The notes: a model not told the origin generated them from the sequence alone. DNA of 16,161 bases from an uncultured Lachnospiraceae bacterium (GCA_902796695.1 CADBQE010000216.1:1-16161), one strand, 5' to 3'; positions 9,001-14,222 are shown, numbered from the stretch's first letter. Numbers and translations are program-made.

Positions 9001-9236
9001 ACACGAACCACTTCCGCCGCACTGTGGGGCTCGATCTCGGTCCACTGGGCCAGTTCGCCCTGTTTCCGGGATTCAAGCGTACCGGGGTCTATCTGCTCGA
9101 GCTGCAGCTCTTCCTTGGTGTTCTTCGCCGGTTCTTCCGCTGCTTTCGCAAGACGGACCGGGGTCAGAACGGCAACTGTCATAGCCAGTGCCAGCACCAC
9201 GGAAAGAAGACGCCTGTACAGAGGTGAATTCTTCAT
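1..9236 (-). CDS. Giant secreted S8 subtilase, lactocepin/C5a-peptidase-like, with adhesin, dockerin-like and cohesin-like modules (3' end outside window)
   Basis: At least 3078 codons are open from the ATG at 9236 to the left edge, with no stop or frameshift. The start is set by AAGGAG about 10 bases upstream; an ATG at 9243 is out of frame and too close to that site. Residues 1-32 are a Sec signal peptide ending AKA. An I9-like propeptide follows (about 70-170). The catalytic domain has Asp211 (VAIIDTGVD), His303 (GEHGSHVTG), the oxyanion Asn410 (FSAGNSG) and Ser676 (SGTSMASP), with a PA insert at about 465-605. Fn3/Ig-like A-domains run to about 1256 and contain a dockerin-like pair at 846-902. 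Beyond are beta-propeller-like stretches (about 1260-1440, 1610-1715, 1795-2055, 2140-2415), adhesin J modules (1447-1606, 2418-2588, 2603-2768), Big_2 modules (1716-1793, 2056-2139), a cohesin-like module (about 2880-2972) and an unrecognised module from 2997. The family consists of cell-envelope proteinases that cut host or dietary proteins outside the cell. Substrate and anchoring cannot be told here. The catalytic assignment is very sure; the distal module names are moderately sure. Confidence 0.95.
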   Translation of the reverse strand, partial: MKNSPLYRRLLSVVLALAMTVAVLTPVRLAKAAEEPAKNTKEELQLEQIDPGTLESRKQGELAQWTEIEPHSAAEVVRVSIVLDKASTLDAGFSVKGIAENPAAKAYREGLRADQDAMTAKIESVIGGKLDVQWNLTLAANIISANVRYGQINDIKAIDGIKDVFLENLYEPQEDVKADEPQNGSASYMIGSNITWANGYTGAGSKVAIIDTGVDIDHLSFSAEGLEYALQQNAEAKGLSYEEYVASLDLLTPEKIDAVKDQLNANIGSGAAAYRNTKVGFGYNYIDKNVTDIIHLNDSQGEHGSHVTGIAAGNRFVKVGDEFKEALKEVGTQGVAPDAQIVTMKVFGTGGGAYDSDYMSAIEDAVVLGCDSANLSLGSANPGFSFSGQYESILNSLVENGTVVAFSAGNSGMWYDTPYNTQMPYPYLYIDDVNYHTGGSPGSFTNSLTTASVDNAGQTGMPLIFGDRHVFYSQTSGYGNEPIATIAGQEYEYVLLDGPGVDDNNHVGQAGDDFFALGSEVVSGKVALCYRGTSSFFAKANAAVAQGAVAVVIINNTDGVINMNLTGYNYTAPAVSILKADGDAIKAASEKVTTEDGKEYYTGTMSVGADLEIQVPEKTDVVTVSSFSSYGTPQTLVLKPEILTPGGSIYSVWGANAGDSSPTQLHDQYEVMSGTSMASPQTAGMAAVMGQYIRENDLCEKTGLSARQLINSLLMSTAHPVFDADGEYWPVFRVGSGLGNVADATAAQSYILMNEDATMFPDTAKDGKVKAELGDDPEHTGEYSYSFTLYPLGEKKEFALSTDIFTQGVAGNGGYGMLQDTATMLIGAEVTYEINGETIENALLVEADVNKDGTTDELDAQAILDYLTGALEEGAEFDDAAADVDDDGSISTLDARYILESAATPAIEITEPTEIKVNIKIDDQWKALLLNNYFTKGFFVEGYTYVKPMGDEEGVQDVTHSIPIFGFCGSWTDPSMLDRSSAVDEAYGTAKRPYIVGGTNYLALRYGDSTQNVTYMGNPYVVEDKFPADRLAMSSDTTIQAANYLNIRNAGTLGFAVQDEDGKVLFAQATPGQNISAYYYVNGGAWRNTSPKNYNIGKKLGSTGVAEDDVVTVGFYILPEYYGIVNAKANGEVATTGGLDKDGLTAVLESGIVGDGAAIRYTVKIDDTAPVVKGAFRDLITGAISIQASDNNYIAYIGVLNKAGTVEYVGAVPEQTEPGQMVELPLETEGLNLPSEVTLLVGDYAGNEVAFKVKLGGDAAEDTNGGKFIGFTSANGSVGSGNRALELKPEELYYASASDFGGVDLFSPVNVNVKAAEYVDGYVFMAADDGWFYAAKIGELNEAVRVAKYSDTTASVYDMAFNYKNNKLYVLGVDNTIYTMGLITGKLEPVAKITPTGVTGSNTLINKLAIDDEGTFYVANYGGPSAARLFSFTLPEPEEEEPVSELGEVIANYDFESDPIEAGWAFIDSDADGYNWEYTTAASPAANDGVGQIQSASYQNGARTPDNWAVSPAIDLSGVDEATLSVYMKNYSTSYPDTVALYAGTSADIANMTQVKADFQPDTAWTQYTADLTAFAGEAEVYVAIRHYNCTDQWRVYADTVQVFGIVNEEPEPEPTEPEIEAISVDPIGLIGAYNYSYGGALAWDHNEDILYLAANWNASTDTDHNLFTVNTETGRGTKAGASGKSNPGRFYVCLNGLFIIPGGGHLITPTDIAEGLEVEPAALELLKGQSADVLPILTPWTLTNTDVTFESADPAVATVTEKGTVTGVSVGETIVTVTTDAEPHLTADVTVTVSEAPEADIRGIIWNENGKGMASHFKSNDTNNWEGLGEVGQLTWGALVDDTVYGSTDDTMYAFDADTYEVTTLGGIVSDWIPSDAVGLPADLPEAWGITGRVAGICYNGAYFEVLDPEAGNLNYWNLSSYYSADPMALIAYVGRLDYTDVNGDSHPNSAQYFMMTESGELWKFFLDQEGYLIREDYGPTHLNLTGVADVTNETWGSMVYDAEAEFLYVSLYNGDEVANLYAIDANEPTRNGAVGDFNKDVWPVVGLYQYEPATDLSLKVSPDKIVVYEGATAELNVKVKLGETNEFTVEFADPSIASYEDGVVTGLKEGETTLTVTTVDVNEAGEHLSVEVPVKVKGMKVVDAFIQAQVTNAKGTRFTTISLDGAFVSNKGVDAPGNVTSGARTGDIYMAGMGTQIVALDPDNEFGPATYSFDTATYAQYPAQDIANYPMFTDADGAADTHKALFTTSIGWLVTPDYYGWNMSSLIADMAGVCFGGTDTLDDGTAVYMYYILGADGTLYQMAVDYVNGRRTDPQAVANTGIVLADQNDASMAMLVTAKVDGAGEVDYDEVGIVVADNGTKNLWYIDFNAETEDDLVGLIGTVDAENVSGLIGTFDSLVTVDETEEPEPEPEVEGNVIAGFYFEEDPTDWTTVDADGDGYGWTWNQSIASWFSGTPDFNSMAYEGSGCYASASFINTVGALTPDNWTISPAIDLSEAADDAIVSLYAKGLDTSYAAEPFAIYAGTSTDTASMTQLGTFVSTGTYTQYQVSLADFVGESEVYIALRHFDITDMYILLVDQVEILDQLTEVVPPEPEPGVEGNALFTADFETEPTDWNFVDADEDSYGWEWANASNFSDGSPAYSGEGLLMSASYVNNVGALTPDNWAISPAIDLTDAADDAIISVYVKGQDPSYAAEHFAIYAGTSADTTQMTMLTSELVSTGEWVQYTAPLTGFIGEDEVYVAIRHYNVTDMFYLDVDLVQVLDNLTSDGDALKAAPAKPFAVPAPKADLSGFRRVVPSFEAPELPAFLSGKTVKAQVGSGVAVMSSAAKTEFAPANAEMEKLAPEAAEANGGTNAIRGNVAIERPVIAPQTAGSTGAAANGTVTVELKESEAVTNGLITVQYDPELLTFLSASSEIDYVSFNEAEGVICFAYAQVEELPAGETLAQLTFSYEGDTIETELTATTMERNEDLDVKDDPEIIPIGGAAGEPAIVKGMSLELEGKLGIRLRVQAPEEAVKATLEFAGEFPETVEFELVRDADHGYNASADEFTLIYGKIAAKEMTCPLTLKVFDEAGN
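321..599 (-). other. Cohesin-like module of the protease (about residues 2880-2972)
   Basis: The segment reads like a cohesin core. It has an initial strand GTVTVELKES, the hallmark VQYDPELLTFLSAS (compare the 'YDPxvLxxxs' strand of cohesins), a hydrophobic strand GVICFAYAQ, and a closing strand ETLAQLTFSYEG. At about 95 residues it is shorter than a full cohesin (about 140), so it may be a truncated or divergent jelly-roll relative. It is preceded by an Ala/Pro-rich linker. The cohesin label is family resemblance only; no binding partner can be shown. Confidence 0.55.
933..1430 (-). repeat. Adhesin module J3 of the protease (residues 2603-2768)
   Basis: This is the third gingipain-type module, with DADEDSYGW, TPDNWAISPAIDLTD and VYVAIRHYNVTD at the positions matching J2. 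It lies just after J2, separated by a short acidic, proline-rich linker. An Ala/Pro/Lys-rich linker of about 100 residues follows and leads to the cohesin-like module. Confidence 0.85.
1473..1985 (-). repeat. Adhesin module J2 of the protease (residues 2418-2588)
   Basis: This is the second gingipain-type jelly-roll module, with the Ca-loop DADGDGYGW, the core TPDNWTISPAIDLSE and the closing strand VYIALRHFDITD. It is followed directly by a Pro/Glu linker (VVPPEPEPGVEGN) and then copy J3. J2 and J3 are similar along their whole length, also at DNA level, which points to tandem duplication. Confidence 0.85.
4419..4898 (-). repeat. Adhesin module J1 of the protease (residues 1447-1606)
   Basis: This is a cleaved-adhesin / choice-of-anchor J module of the kind found in gingipains. 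It has an aromatic-rich start (ANYDFESDP), a putative Ca loop DSDADGYNW, the signature TPDNWAVSPAIDLSG and a closing strand VYVAIRHYNCTD. It is the most divergent of the three copies in this protein and stands about 800 residues away from the other two. Such jelly-roll modules usually bind glycans or host proteins; the ligand here is unknown. Confidence 0.8.
6531..6701 (-). other. Dockerin-like paired Ca-binding segment inside the protease (residues 846-902)
   Basis: There are two F-hand-like loops about 35 residues apart. The first is DVNKDGTTDELD (Asp848, Asn850, Asp852, Asp859), followed by a helix AQAILDYLTG. The second is DVDDDGSISTLD (Asp883, Asp885, Asp887, Asp894), followed by helix ARYILES. 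This two-loop, two-helix layout is typical of type I dockerins, which bind cohesins. It interrupts the Fn3-like domain that follows the catalytic domain: the Fn3 strands continue on both sides, with FTLYPLGEKKEFALS before and GFFVEGYTYV and SIPIFGFCGSW after. A plain paired EF-hand stabilising the domain is the alternative. Confidence 0.75.
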
Positions 9237-9266
9237 TCTTCATTCTCTCCTTTTTTGTTATTTTGC

Positions 9267-9282
9267 CTGGCGCAAGCGCCAG
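9267..9282 (-). promoter_or_regulatory. CUUG-loop hairpin in the protease mRNA leader
   Basis: Read on the minus strand, CTGGCGCTTGCGCCAG forms a perfect 6-bp GC-rich stem closed by a CUUG tetraloop, a known extra-stable loop. It sits about 17 bases upstream of the Shine-Dalgarno AAGGAG, with an A-rich unpaired stretch between them. No U-run follows, so it is not a terminator. A role in mRNA stability or in keeping the ribosome site open is inferred. Confidence 0.5.
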
Positions 9283-9354
9283 AAAGCAAGTAGACTTCGC
9301 CCCGGGACCCATTCCGCCATGGATCCCCGGACGGTATCTGCTCTGTTCTTCTCA

Positions 9355-9383
9355 ATAATATCCGTTTTTCGCATAAATTACAA
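9355..9383 (-). promoter_or_regulatory. Promoter of the giant protease gene
   Basis: On the minus strand, TTGTAA (9383-9378) and TATTAT (9360-9355) are separated by exactly 17 bases, matching the sigma-A consensus at 4/6 and 5/6 positions. Transcription would start near 9348, leaving a leader of about 110 bases before the ATG at 9236. No other pair as good was seen in this orientation in the gap. Confidence 0.6.
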
Positions 9384-9622
9384 GAGAAAAATGAGACGAA
9401 TTTCGGAGCGGGCCGGCCCGGCGGCGGATAACGTGTTCATAAAGAGAAAAATCAATACTACAGCCCGTTTTACTCAATCTTTTGTGCGGACAGCGTCGTT
9501 ATTAGGCTAAAAATGTTTCGTTTGTAAACTTTTGACCGTGAAGTTCCGGTTTTTATTCGTCAACACTGTTGTCCAACGTTGTCGGTTATGTGTCGGTTTT
9601 CCATTCTTTCGGGAAAGCGGGG

Positions 9623-9651
9623 TTGACTTTATCCGCGGACTGCGTTATTCT
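9623..9651 (+). promoter_or_regulatory. Promoter of the iron alcohol dehydrogenase gene
   Basis: TTGACT (9623-9628, 5/6 match) and TATTCT (9646-9651, 4/6 match) are 17 bases apart. The start of transcription would fall near 9658, giving a leader of about 40 bases that ends in a strong ribosome site AAGGAGGT at 9681-9688. Confidence 0.6.
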
Positions 9652-9659
9652 TTTAACAA
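9642..9659 (+). promoter_or_regulatory. Rex-like (NADH/NAD+-sensing repressor) operator candidate
   Basis: The 18-base site reads GCGTTATTCTTTTAACAA. Against the Firmicutes Rex consensus TTGTTAANNNNTTAACAA it matches 11 of 14 fixed positions, with a complete right half (TTAACAA) and GTTA in the correct place on the left. It covers the -10 element and predicted start site of the dehydrogenase promoter, where a repressor would act. Rex commonly controls fermentative alcohol dehydrogenases in Clostridia. The rex gene itself is not in this window. Confidence 0.5.
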
Positions 9660-9696
9660 ACGCAATCCGTTATTGCTGGTAAGGAGGTATCATACT

Positions 9697-10914
9697 ATGC
9701 AGCGTTTTACGAATCCCCGTGACCTGTATCATGGGAAGGGCGCTCTGGAGGCCCTGAAGACCCTCGAAGGCAAGAAAGCCGTCATCTGTGTGGGCGGCGG
9801 TTCCATGAAGCGTTTCGGTTTCCTGGACCGGGCGAAGGCTTATCTGGAAGAAGCCGGCATGGAAGTGAAGATCTTTGAAGGAATCGAATCCGACCCTTCC
9901 GTCGAAACCGTCATGAAAGGCGCGGCCTTCATGCAGGAATTCGGTCCCGACTGGATCGTTGCCATCGGCGGCGGCTCCCCCATCGATGCGGCCAAGGCCA
10001 TGTGGATCAAGTACGAATATCCGGAAACCACTTTTGAAGATATGTGCAAGGTCTTCGGTCTGCCTCAGCTGCGGACCAAGGCTCACTTCTGCGCCGTTTC
10101 CTCTACGTCCGGCACCGCTACCGAAGTGACCGCGTTCTCCATCATCACCGACTATGAGAAGGGCATCAAGTACCCGATCGCCGACTTCCAGATCACCCCG
10201 GACGTCGCTATCGTGGACCCCGAACTGGCCGAGACCATGCCCAGAAAGCTGGTGGCCCACACCGGCATGGACGCCCTGACCCACGCCATCGAAGCGTATG
10301 TCTCCACCGTCCACAGCGATTTCACCGATGCCCCCGCCATCCGCGCCATCGAAATGATCCAGCGCGACCTGGTCGATTCTTATAACGAAGACATGACCGC
10401 CCGCGACAATATGCATACCGCCCAGTGCCTGGCCGGCATCGCTTTCTCCTCCGGTCTGCTCGGCATTGTCCACTCCATGGCGCACAAAACCGGTGCCGTG
10501 TTCGCGGACTGCGGCGCCCACATCATCCACGGCGCTGCCAACGCCATGTATCTGCCCAAGGTCATCGCCTTCAACGCGAAGAACGAGGAAGCCAAGCACC
10601 GCTACGCCGTGATCGCGGACTACATGCATCTGGAAGGCAAGACCGACGAGGAGAAGGTCGCCGCCCTGATCGCCTACGTGCGCGGCCTGAACGACAAGCT
10701 GAACATCCCTCACTGCATCAAGAACTACGGCGCGGACAGCTATCCCACCGAGCAGGGCTTCGGTCCGGAAAGCATTTTCCGGGAAAGACTGCACGACATC
10801 GCCGCCAACGCCATTCTGGACGCCTGCACCGGTTCCAACCCCAGACAGCCCAGCCAGGAAGAGATGGAAAAGCTGCTCAAGTGCTGCTACTACGATACGG
10901 AAGTTGATTTCTGA
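9697..10914 (+). CDS. Iron-containing alcohol dehydrogenase (group III)
   Basis: This 405-residue cytosolic oxidoreductase interconverts aldehydes or ketones and alcohols with NAD(P)H, and in fermenters usually serves to dispose of reductant. The nucleotide-binding loop is GGGSPIDAAK (residues 91-100), and SSTSGTATEVT follows at 135-145. The predicted Fe(II) ligands are Asp192 and His196 (GMDALTHA), His259 (VHSMAH) and His278 (IIHGAANAMYLP). His278 is about five residues further on than in FucO, as in the MAHKTGA subgroup. The start at 9697 is chosen because AAGGAGGT lies 8 bases upstream and the family motifs begin at once (RFTNPRDLYHGKGA); the frame is open upstream but unsupported. The gene is monocistronic, with its own promoter, Rex-like site and terminator. 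The exact alcohol cannot be deduced from sequence; butanol/ethanol-type annotations would be guesses. Confidence 0.95.
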   Translation: MQRFTNPRDLYHGKGALEALKTLEGKKAVICVGGGSMKRFGFLDRAKAYLEEAGMEVKIFEGIESDPSVETVMKGAAFMQEFGPDWIVAIGGGSPIDAAKAMWIKYEYPETTFEDMCKVFGLPQLRTKAHFCAVSSTSGTATEVTAFSIITDYEKGIKYPIADFQITPDVAIVDPELAETMPRKLVAHTGMDALTHAIEAYVSTVHSDFTDAPAIRAIEMIQRDLVDSYNEDMTARDNMHTAQCLAGIAFSSGLLGIVHSMAHKTGAVFADCGAHIIHGAANAMYLPKVIAFNAKNEEAKHRYAVIADYMHLEGKTDEEKVAALIAYVRGLNDKLNIPHCIKNYGADSYPTEQGFGPESIFRERLHDIAANAILDACTGSNPRQPSQEEMEKLLKCCYYDTEVDF

Positions 10915-10943
10915 TCCGATCCCGGACGGAATCTTCGCCGCAT

Positions 10944-10990
10944 AAAAAGCCGCCGCCCCGGTCCTGCCGGAGCGGCGGTTGTTTTGTTTT
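10944..10990 (+). terminator. Bidirectional rho-independent terminator
   Basis: CCGCCGC (10950-10956) pairs with GCGGCGG (10972-10978). After one mismatch, CCGG (10958-10961) pairs with CCGG (10967-10970), leaving a 5-base loop. On the plus strand the stem is followed by TTGTTTTGTTTT. On the minus strand it is followed by TTTTT (10948-10944). It lies 30 bases after the dehydrogenase stop and about 55 bases after the Nudix stop on the other strand, so it probably ends both convergent units. Confidence 0.85.
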
Positions 10991-11045
10991 ATGGGAAAGG
11001 CTGCTTTCGCCTGCCCGGCGCTCGGGTCCGGTTCCGGGCCCCGCG

Positions 11046-11711
11046 TCATTCGAAAGACCGGATATACCGCATCGCGCTCATGATCAGCAGCCCGTGGTCC
11101 GCCGCCAGCCCGTCAGAGGTCTGCGGCAGCAGCTTTTCTTCCCGCAACGGGCCTTCGCCGCTCACCGCAAGCAGCGCGGAGGCGGTCAGCACCGGCCGGT
11201 CCTTCCCGGCGGAAAGCCGAAGCCGGACCAGGGTCTGTCCGCCCACGGTCTGTTCTTCTCCGCAGTCCGCGTCGAACCACTCCGCATCCGCGGCATCGTC
11301 GCCCGCGCGCACGGGGATCTCTTCTTTTAATATAGTAAAGAACAGTGTCGTGATCACGCGCCAGCGCGGATCGCGGTCATAATCGCCGAAGGTCGCCAGC
11401 TGCTTGAGCGGCACGCCGGTCACGCCGGTCTCTTCCTGCAGTTCCCGGGCCGCCGCGTCCCCCAGGTTTTCCTTCAGGTCCACAAAGCCGCCGGGCAGCG
11501 CCCAGAAGCCGATGCTGGGGTGGTTTTTGCGGCGGATGAGAAGAAGGCGCAGGCCGCGCCCGCCCTGCCGGCGGAAGATCGCCGTGTCCACCGTATGGCA
11601 GGGGCAGTCGTATTTTTTCGGGTTATATGCTTCCAGGAATTCCTTCAGCGTTTTGCCGGCCGCGTTTTTTTCTCCCGTGCCCGCAAAGCGGGCGTAATCT
11701 TCCAGATACAT
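11046..11711 (-). CDS. Nudix hydrolase, ADP-ribose-pyrophosphatase/NrtR-like type
   Basis: This 221-residue cytosolic protein has a complete Nudix box that fits GX5EX7REUXEEXGU. Gly75 and Glu81 are followed by Arg89-Glu90-Leu91 and Glu93-Glu94-Thr95-Gly96-Val97; the glutamates bind the catalytic metal. ALPGGFVDLKE and the later FGDYDRDPRWRVITTLFF are typical of the COG1051 group that includes ADP-ribose pyrophosphatases and NrtR regulators. An N-terminal extension of about 35 residues (EFLEAYNPKKYDCP) precedes the domain. The C-terminus ends with the family-like LAADHGLLIMSAMRYI but shows no clear winged-helix DNA-binding domain, so an enzyme is likelier than an NrtR repressor. It is the last gene of a three-gene minus-strand operon, starting 30 bases after the helicase stop. 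Its ribosome site is weak (GCGGAAAAG). The substrate (ADP-ribose, NADH or another nucleoside diphosphate) is unknown. Confidence 0.9.
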   Translation of the reverse strand: MYLEDYARFAGTGEKNAAGKTLKEFLEAYNPKKYDCPCHTVDTAIFRRQGGRGLRLLLIRRKNHPSIGFWALPGGFVDLKENLGDAAARELQEETGVTGVPLKQLATFGDYDRDPRWRVITTLFFTILKEEIPVRAGDDAADAEWFDADCGEEQTVGGQTLVRLRLSAGKDRPVLTASALLAVSGEGPLREEKLLPQTSDGLAADHGLLIMSAMRYIRSFE

Positions 11712-11741
11712 CTTTTCCGCTCTCTCATTCCGATATTGTCT

Positions 11742-14192
11742 TTATCTTCTCCGCCGCAGCTGTCCGCGCTCCCGCTTAAAGCAGGGCTCGCAGAGGCGGT
11801 ACGGATAGTTCCAGGGCAGCGCCCGGCCGCAGCGCGGGCATTTTTTGCCGCTTAACGACTGGCGGGCCAGGATCCCGGTCATCTGGGCGGAGATCAGGTT
11901 CTTGCGCGCCATGATCTCTTCCCGGAATTCCGTATGGCCGAATTTCTCGCAGTAGCCGTACAGCAGGTCGCACAGGCGGAAGGACTGCTCCAGCTCGTTC
12001 ATGTTGTCGTTCGCGCGGATCTCGTCTTCTCCGGGCAGCGAACTCTCCACCGGGAATACGGCGCCCGTCGCTTCCTTTGCGCACATCGCGCGCCAGACGT
12101 ACAGCAGTTCTTCGTCCTCTTCGTCGAAGGTCATGCTGATGCAGTCGTACAGGAAGCGCTTGTCCTCCGAAAGGTCGCTGATCATGCGGCAGAGCTTCAG
12201 CATCCGGGCCGGGTCCGCGCGGGTATAGCCCGGCTTGATCTCGATCTGGATCCAGCGCTCGATGATCTCCGTGAGCGGCGCGTCCACGCCCAACAGGGAT
12301 TCCGGGAAGTCGATCACGGCGCTTTTTACGGCGTCGCTGCGGCTTTCCAGCGCCTCGCGGATGCGGGGCTTGCCCTCCGGGCTGTTCACCAGCCCCTCCG
12401 GATAGATCCCGTAGCGGCCCGCGCGGCCCGCAATCTGCTTGATCTCCTCGGTCTTTAAGGGCCGCACCTCCTCCCCGTCGAATTTCTCCTGCTCCAGGAA
12501 AATCACGCGGCGGATGGGCAGATTCATGCCCATGCCGATGGCGTCCGTGGAGACCACGACTTCGGTGCGGCCGGAGGCGAACAGACGCGCCTGCTCGCGG
12601 CGCACGTCATAGGGCAGCGCCCCGTAGATCACACTGCAGTGCAGGCCGCGCTGCTGCAGGAAGGCGCCCACGCCGTGCACGCTTTTTTTGGAAAAGACGA
12701 TCAGCGCGTCGCCGGGGACCACGTCCTCCTCCAGGTCAAATTCCGCGCGCTCCACTTTGAGCGGCGTCATGCGGTGGTGCGAGACCACGGTATAGGTGTC
12801 CCCGCAGTCTTTGATCAGGCGGATCAGCAGGTTTTTGGCAATGGGCGCCGCGCAGACGTGGACTTCCTCCGCGCACACGCCCAGCACCGCGCGGGTCCAG
12901 GCGCCGCCGCGGTCCGGGTCGCCGATCATCTGAGCCTCGTCGATCACCGCGACCTCATATTCGCGCTGCGTGTTCAGCATCTCCACCGTGGAGGCCTGAT
13001 AGCGCGCGTCCGGGACCTCCAGCCGCTCCTCGCCGGTCACCAGACTGCAGGGGCAGCCCGCTTCATTCAGCGATTCGTACTGCTCAAAGGCCAGCAGACG
13101 CAGCGGGCCCAGGTAGATCCCGTTCGCCGCGCTTTTCAGGGCCTCCATCGCGTCATGCGTCTTGCCTGAGTTGGTCGGGCCGATATGCAGGATGAAATGG
13201 CGGGCCATGGCGCGGGCCGCCGGGAAAAAGTCGATATAGTTTTCCGGGATCGAGCTCAGGATCGCGGTGCGGATCGCCGCGTTCCGGCGCTTCCGCTCGT
13301 TCCTTTCCCGGTTTTTCGCCCGGGCTTCCTCGCGCGCCGCGTCGCGGTCGCGGCGGATCTCCGCTTCATACTCCGCGCTCAGGGCCTTGAAGCGTTCCCG
13401 CGGCGCCGTGCAGCGGTATTCCGGAACAAAGTCCAGGCGGTAGCCGCTCTTATCCGGCCCCGGATCCTTCCCCGCGCGGTAATATTTCTGCAGGCTGTAG
13501 GCCAGCCGGATCTTTCCGGCCAGATGCAGCAGGCCGATCTCTTCGCGCGTGTAGCGCTCTTTCAACTCCTCCAGCCCGGCGCCGTCCGCCCGGCTGTAGA
13601 TCCGGCCCGGTTCGCCGTCATAGGGGATGGCGGCGGCTTTCTCTTTTAACTCCGCCTCCTGCCGGGCCTTCGCTTCCGCGCGGTCCCGCTGATAGCGGTC
13701 GCGTTCGGACAGGACAAATTCCGCCGCCGCCCCGAAGCGGTCCGTCAGTTCCGACAGCGTAAGCGCCCACAGATCCGCAGGGAAGAGCACCTCCAGCGGG
13801 GCATCAAACGGAAGCTTCACGTCCTTCGCCAGACGCTCGGCGAGTTCCCGCGGCCGGGAAAAACCGGCACGGAAGCCCTTGGCAAAAGCCGCGCCCGCCG
13901 TCTCCTTCAGCACAGACTGCCAGGCCGCCCGCAGGGTCTCCTGCGCGCCTTCATGGGCCGGCGGGACTCCGGGCAGCCCGCTGTAGATCAGGTCGGAAAC
14001 GGACAGCTCCTCCTCCGGCGCGGGTTCTTCCCACACCAAAGAGGCGAGGTAAGCCCCCAGGCAGTCCCTCACCGCCTCCTGCGCGTTTTTCAGTTCATCT
14101 TCCGCGATATCCGCCGCCGCGCAGTACTGCGCCAGCGGCAGCAGCGGGGCCTTTTTCGGATTCAGGCCCCGGATCAGTCTGTAATCTCTCAT
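11742..14192 (-). CDS. Suv3-like DExH RNA helicase with C-terminal zinc-knuckle motif
   Basis: The 816-residue protein carries the hallmark Suv3 motifs in order: Walker A GPTNSGKT (338-345), YLGPLRLLAFEQ (360-371), the DExH-type motif II VIDEAQMIGDPDRG (416-429) with AWTRAVLG after it, motif IV/V region VIYGALPYDVRREQA and VSTDAIGMGMNLPIRRVIF (547-565), and motif VI QIAGRAGRYG (586-595). The Suv3 family are ATP-dependent 3'-to-5' RNA/DNA unwinders, best known from the mitochondrial degradosome. The first 330 residues are not a recognised domain; they include charged, helix-rich stretches at about 160-190 and 270-305. The tail has a CPRC-x12-CEPC pattern (Cys785, 788, 801, 804) that should bind zinc. 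The start at 14192 has only a weak ribosome site (AGAAAGAG, spacing about 3). The gene lies 30 bases after the cyclophilin stop and 30 before the Nudix gene. A cytosolic role in RNA turnover or remodelling is inferred; the helicase family call is firm. Confidence 0.92.
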   Translation of the reverse strand: MRDYRLIRGLNPKKAPLLPLAQYCAAADIAEDELKNAQEAVRDCLGAYLASLVWEEPAPEEELSVSDLIYSGLPGVPPAHEGAQETLRAAWQSVLKETAGAAFAKGFRAGFSRPRELAERLAKDVKLPFDAPLEVLFPADLWALTLSELTDRFGAAAEFVLSERDRYQRDRAEAKARQEAELKEKAAAIPYDGEPGRIYSRADGAGLEELKERYTREEIGLLHLAGKIRLAYSLQKYYRAGKDPGPDKSGYRLDFVPEYRCTAPRERFKALSAEYEAEIRRDRDAAREEARAKNRERNERKRRNAAIRTAILSSIPENYIDFFPAARAMARHFILHIGPTNSGKTHDAMEALKSAANGIYLGPLRLLAFEQYESLNEAGCPCSLVTGEERLEVPDARYQASTVEMLNTQREYEVAVIDEAQMIGDPDRGGAWTRAVLGVCAEEVHVCAAPIAKNLLIRLIKDCGDTYTVVSHHRMTPLKVERAEFDLEEDVVPGDALIVFSKKSVHGVGAFLQQRGLHCSVIYGALPYDVRREQARLFASGRTEVVVSTDAIGMGMNLPIRRVIFLEQEKFDGEEVRPLKTEEIKQIAGRAGRYGIYPEGLVNSPEGKPRIREALESRSDAVKSAVIDFPESLLGVDAPLTEIIERWIQIEIKPGYTRADPARMLKLCRMISDLSEDKRFLYDCISMTFDEEDEELLYVWRAMCAKEATGAVFPVESSLPGEDEIRANDNMNELEQSFRLCDLLYGYCEKFGHTEFREEIMARKNLISAQMTGILARQSLSGKKCPRCGRALPWNYPYRLCEPCFKRERGQLRRRR

Positions 14193-14222
14193 AAACTCTT
14201 TCTGTTTGTCCGCCCGCCCGCG

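Larger units (their letters stand above)
9237..9696. other. Divergent intergenic control region between protease and alcohol dehydrogenase
   Basis: These 460 bases hold no convincing gene. They carry the protease promoter and leader hairpin at the left and the dehydrogenase promoter, Rex-like site and ribosome site at the right. Between lie a 12-bp perfect palindrome CGGGCCGGCCCG (9409-9420), an 11-bp direct repeat AAGAGAAAAAT at 9382-9392 and 9442-9452 (exactly 60 bases apart), and a nested inverted repeat CAAC-GTTG-CAAC-GTTG at 9561-9581. Confidence 0.7.

Noticed and set aside
9409..9420. CGGGCCGGCCCG palindrome as part of a terminator
   Set aside because: There is no loop and no U-run on either side, and no gene ends near it.
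9532..9696. N-terminal extension of the dehydrogenase to an upstream start
   Set aside because: The extension would be translated through the promoter and ribosome site, has no family similarity, and the ATG at 9697 has an ideal ribosome site.
9670..11049. 459-codon minus-strand frame opposite the alcohol dehydrogenase
   Set aside because: It is in exact antisense register to a clear enzyme gene with a strong ribosome site and spans its terminator. Its product has no recognisable motif.
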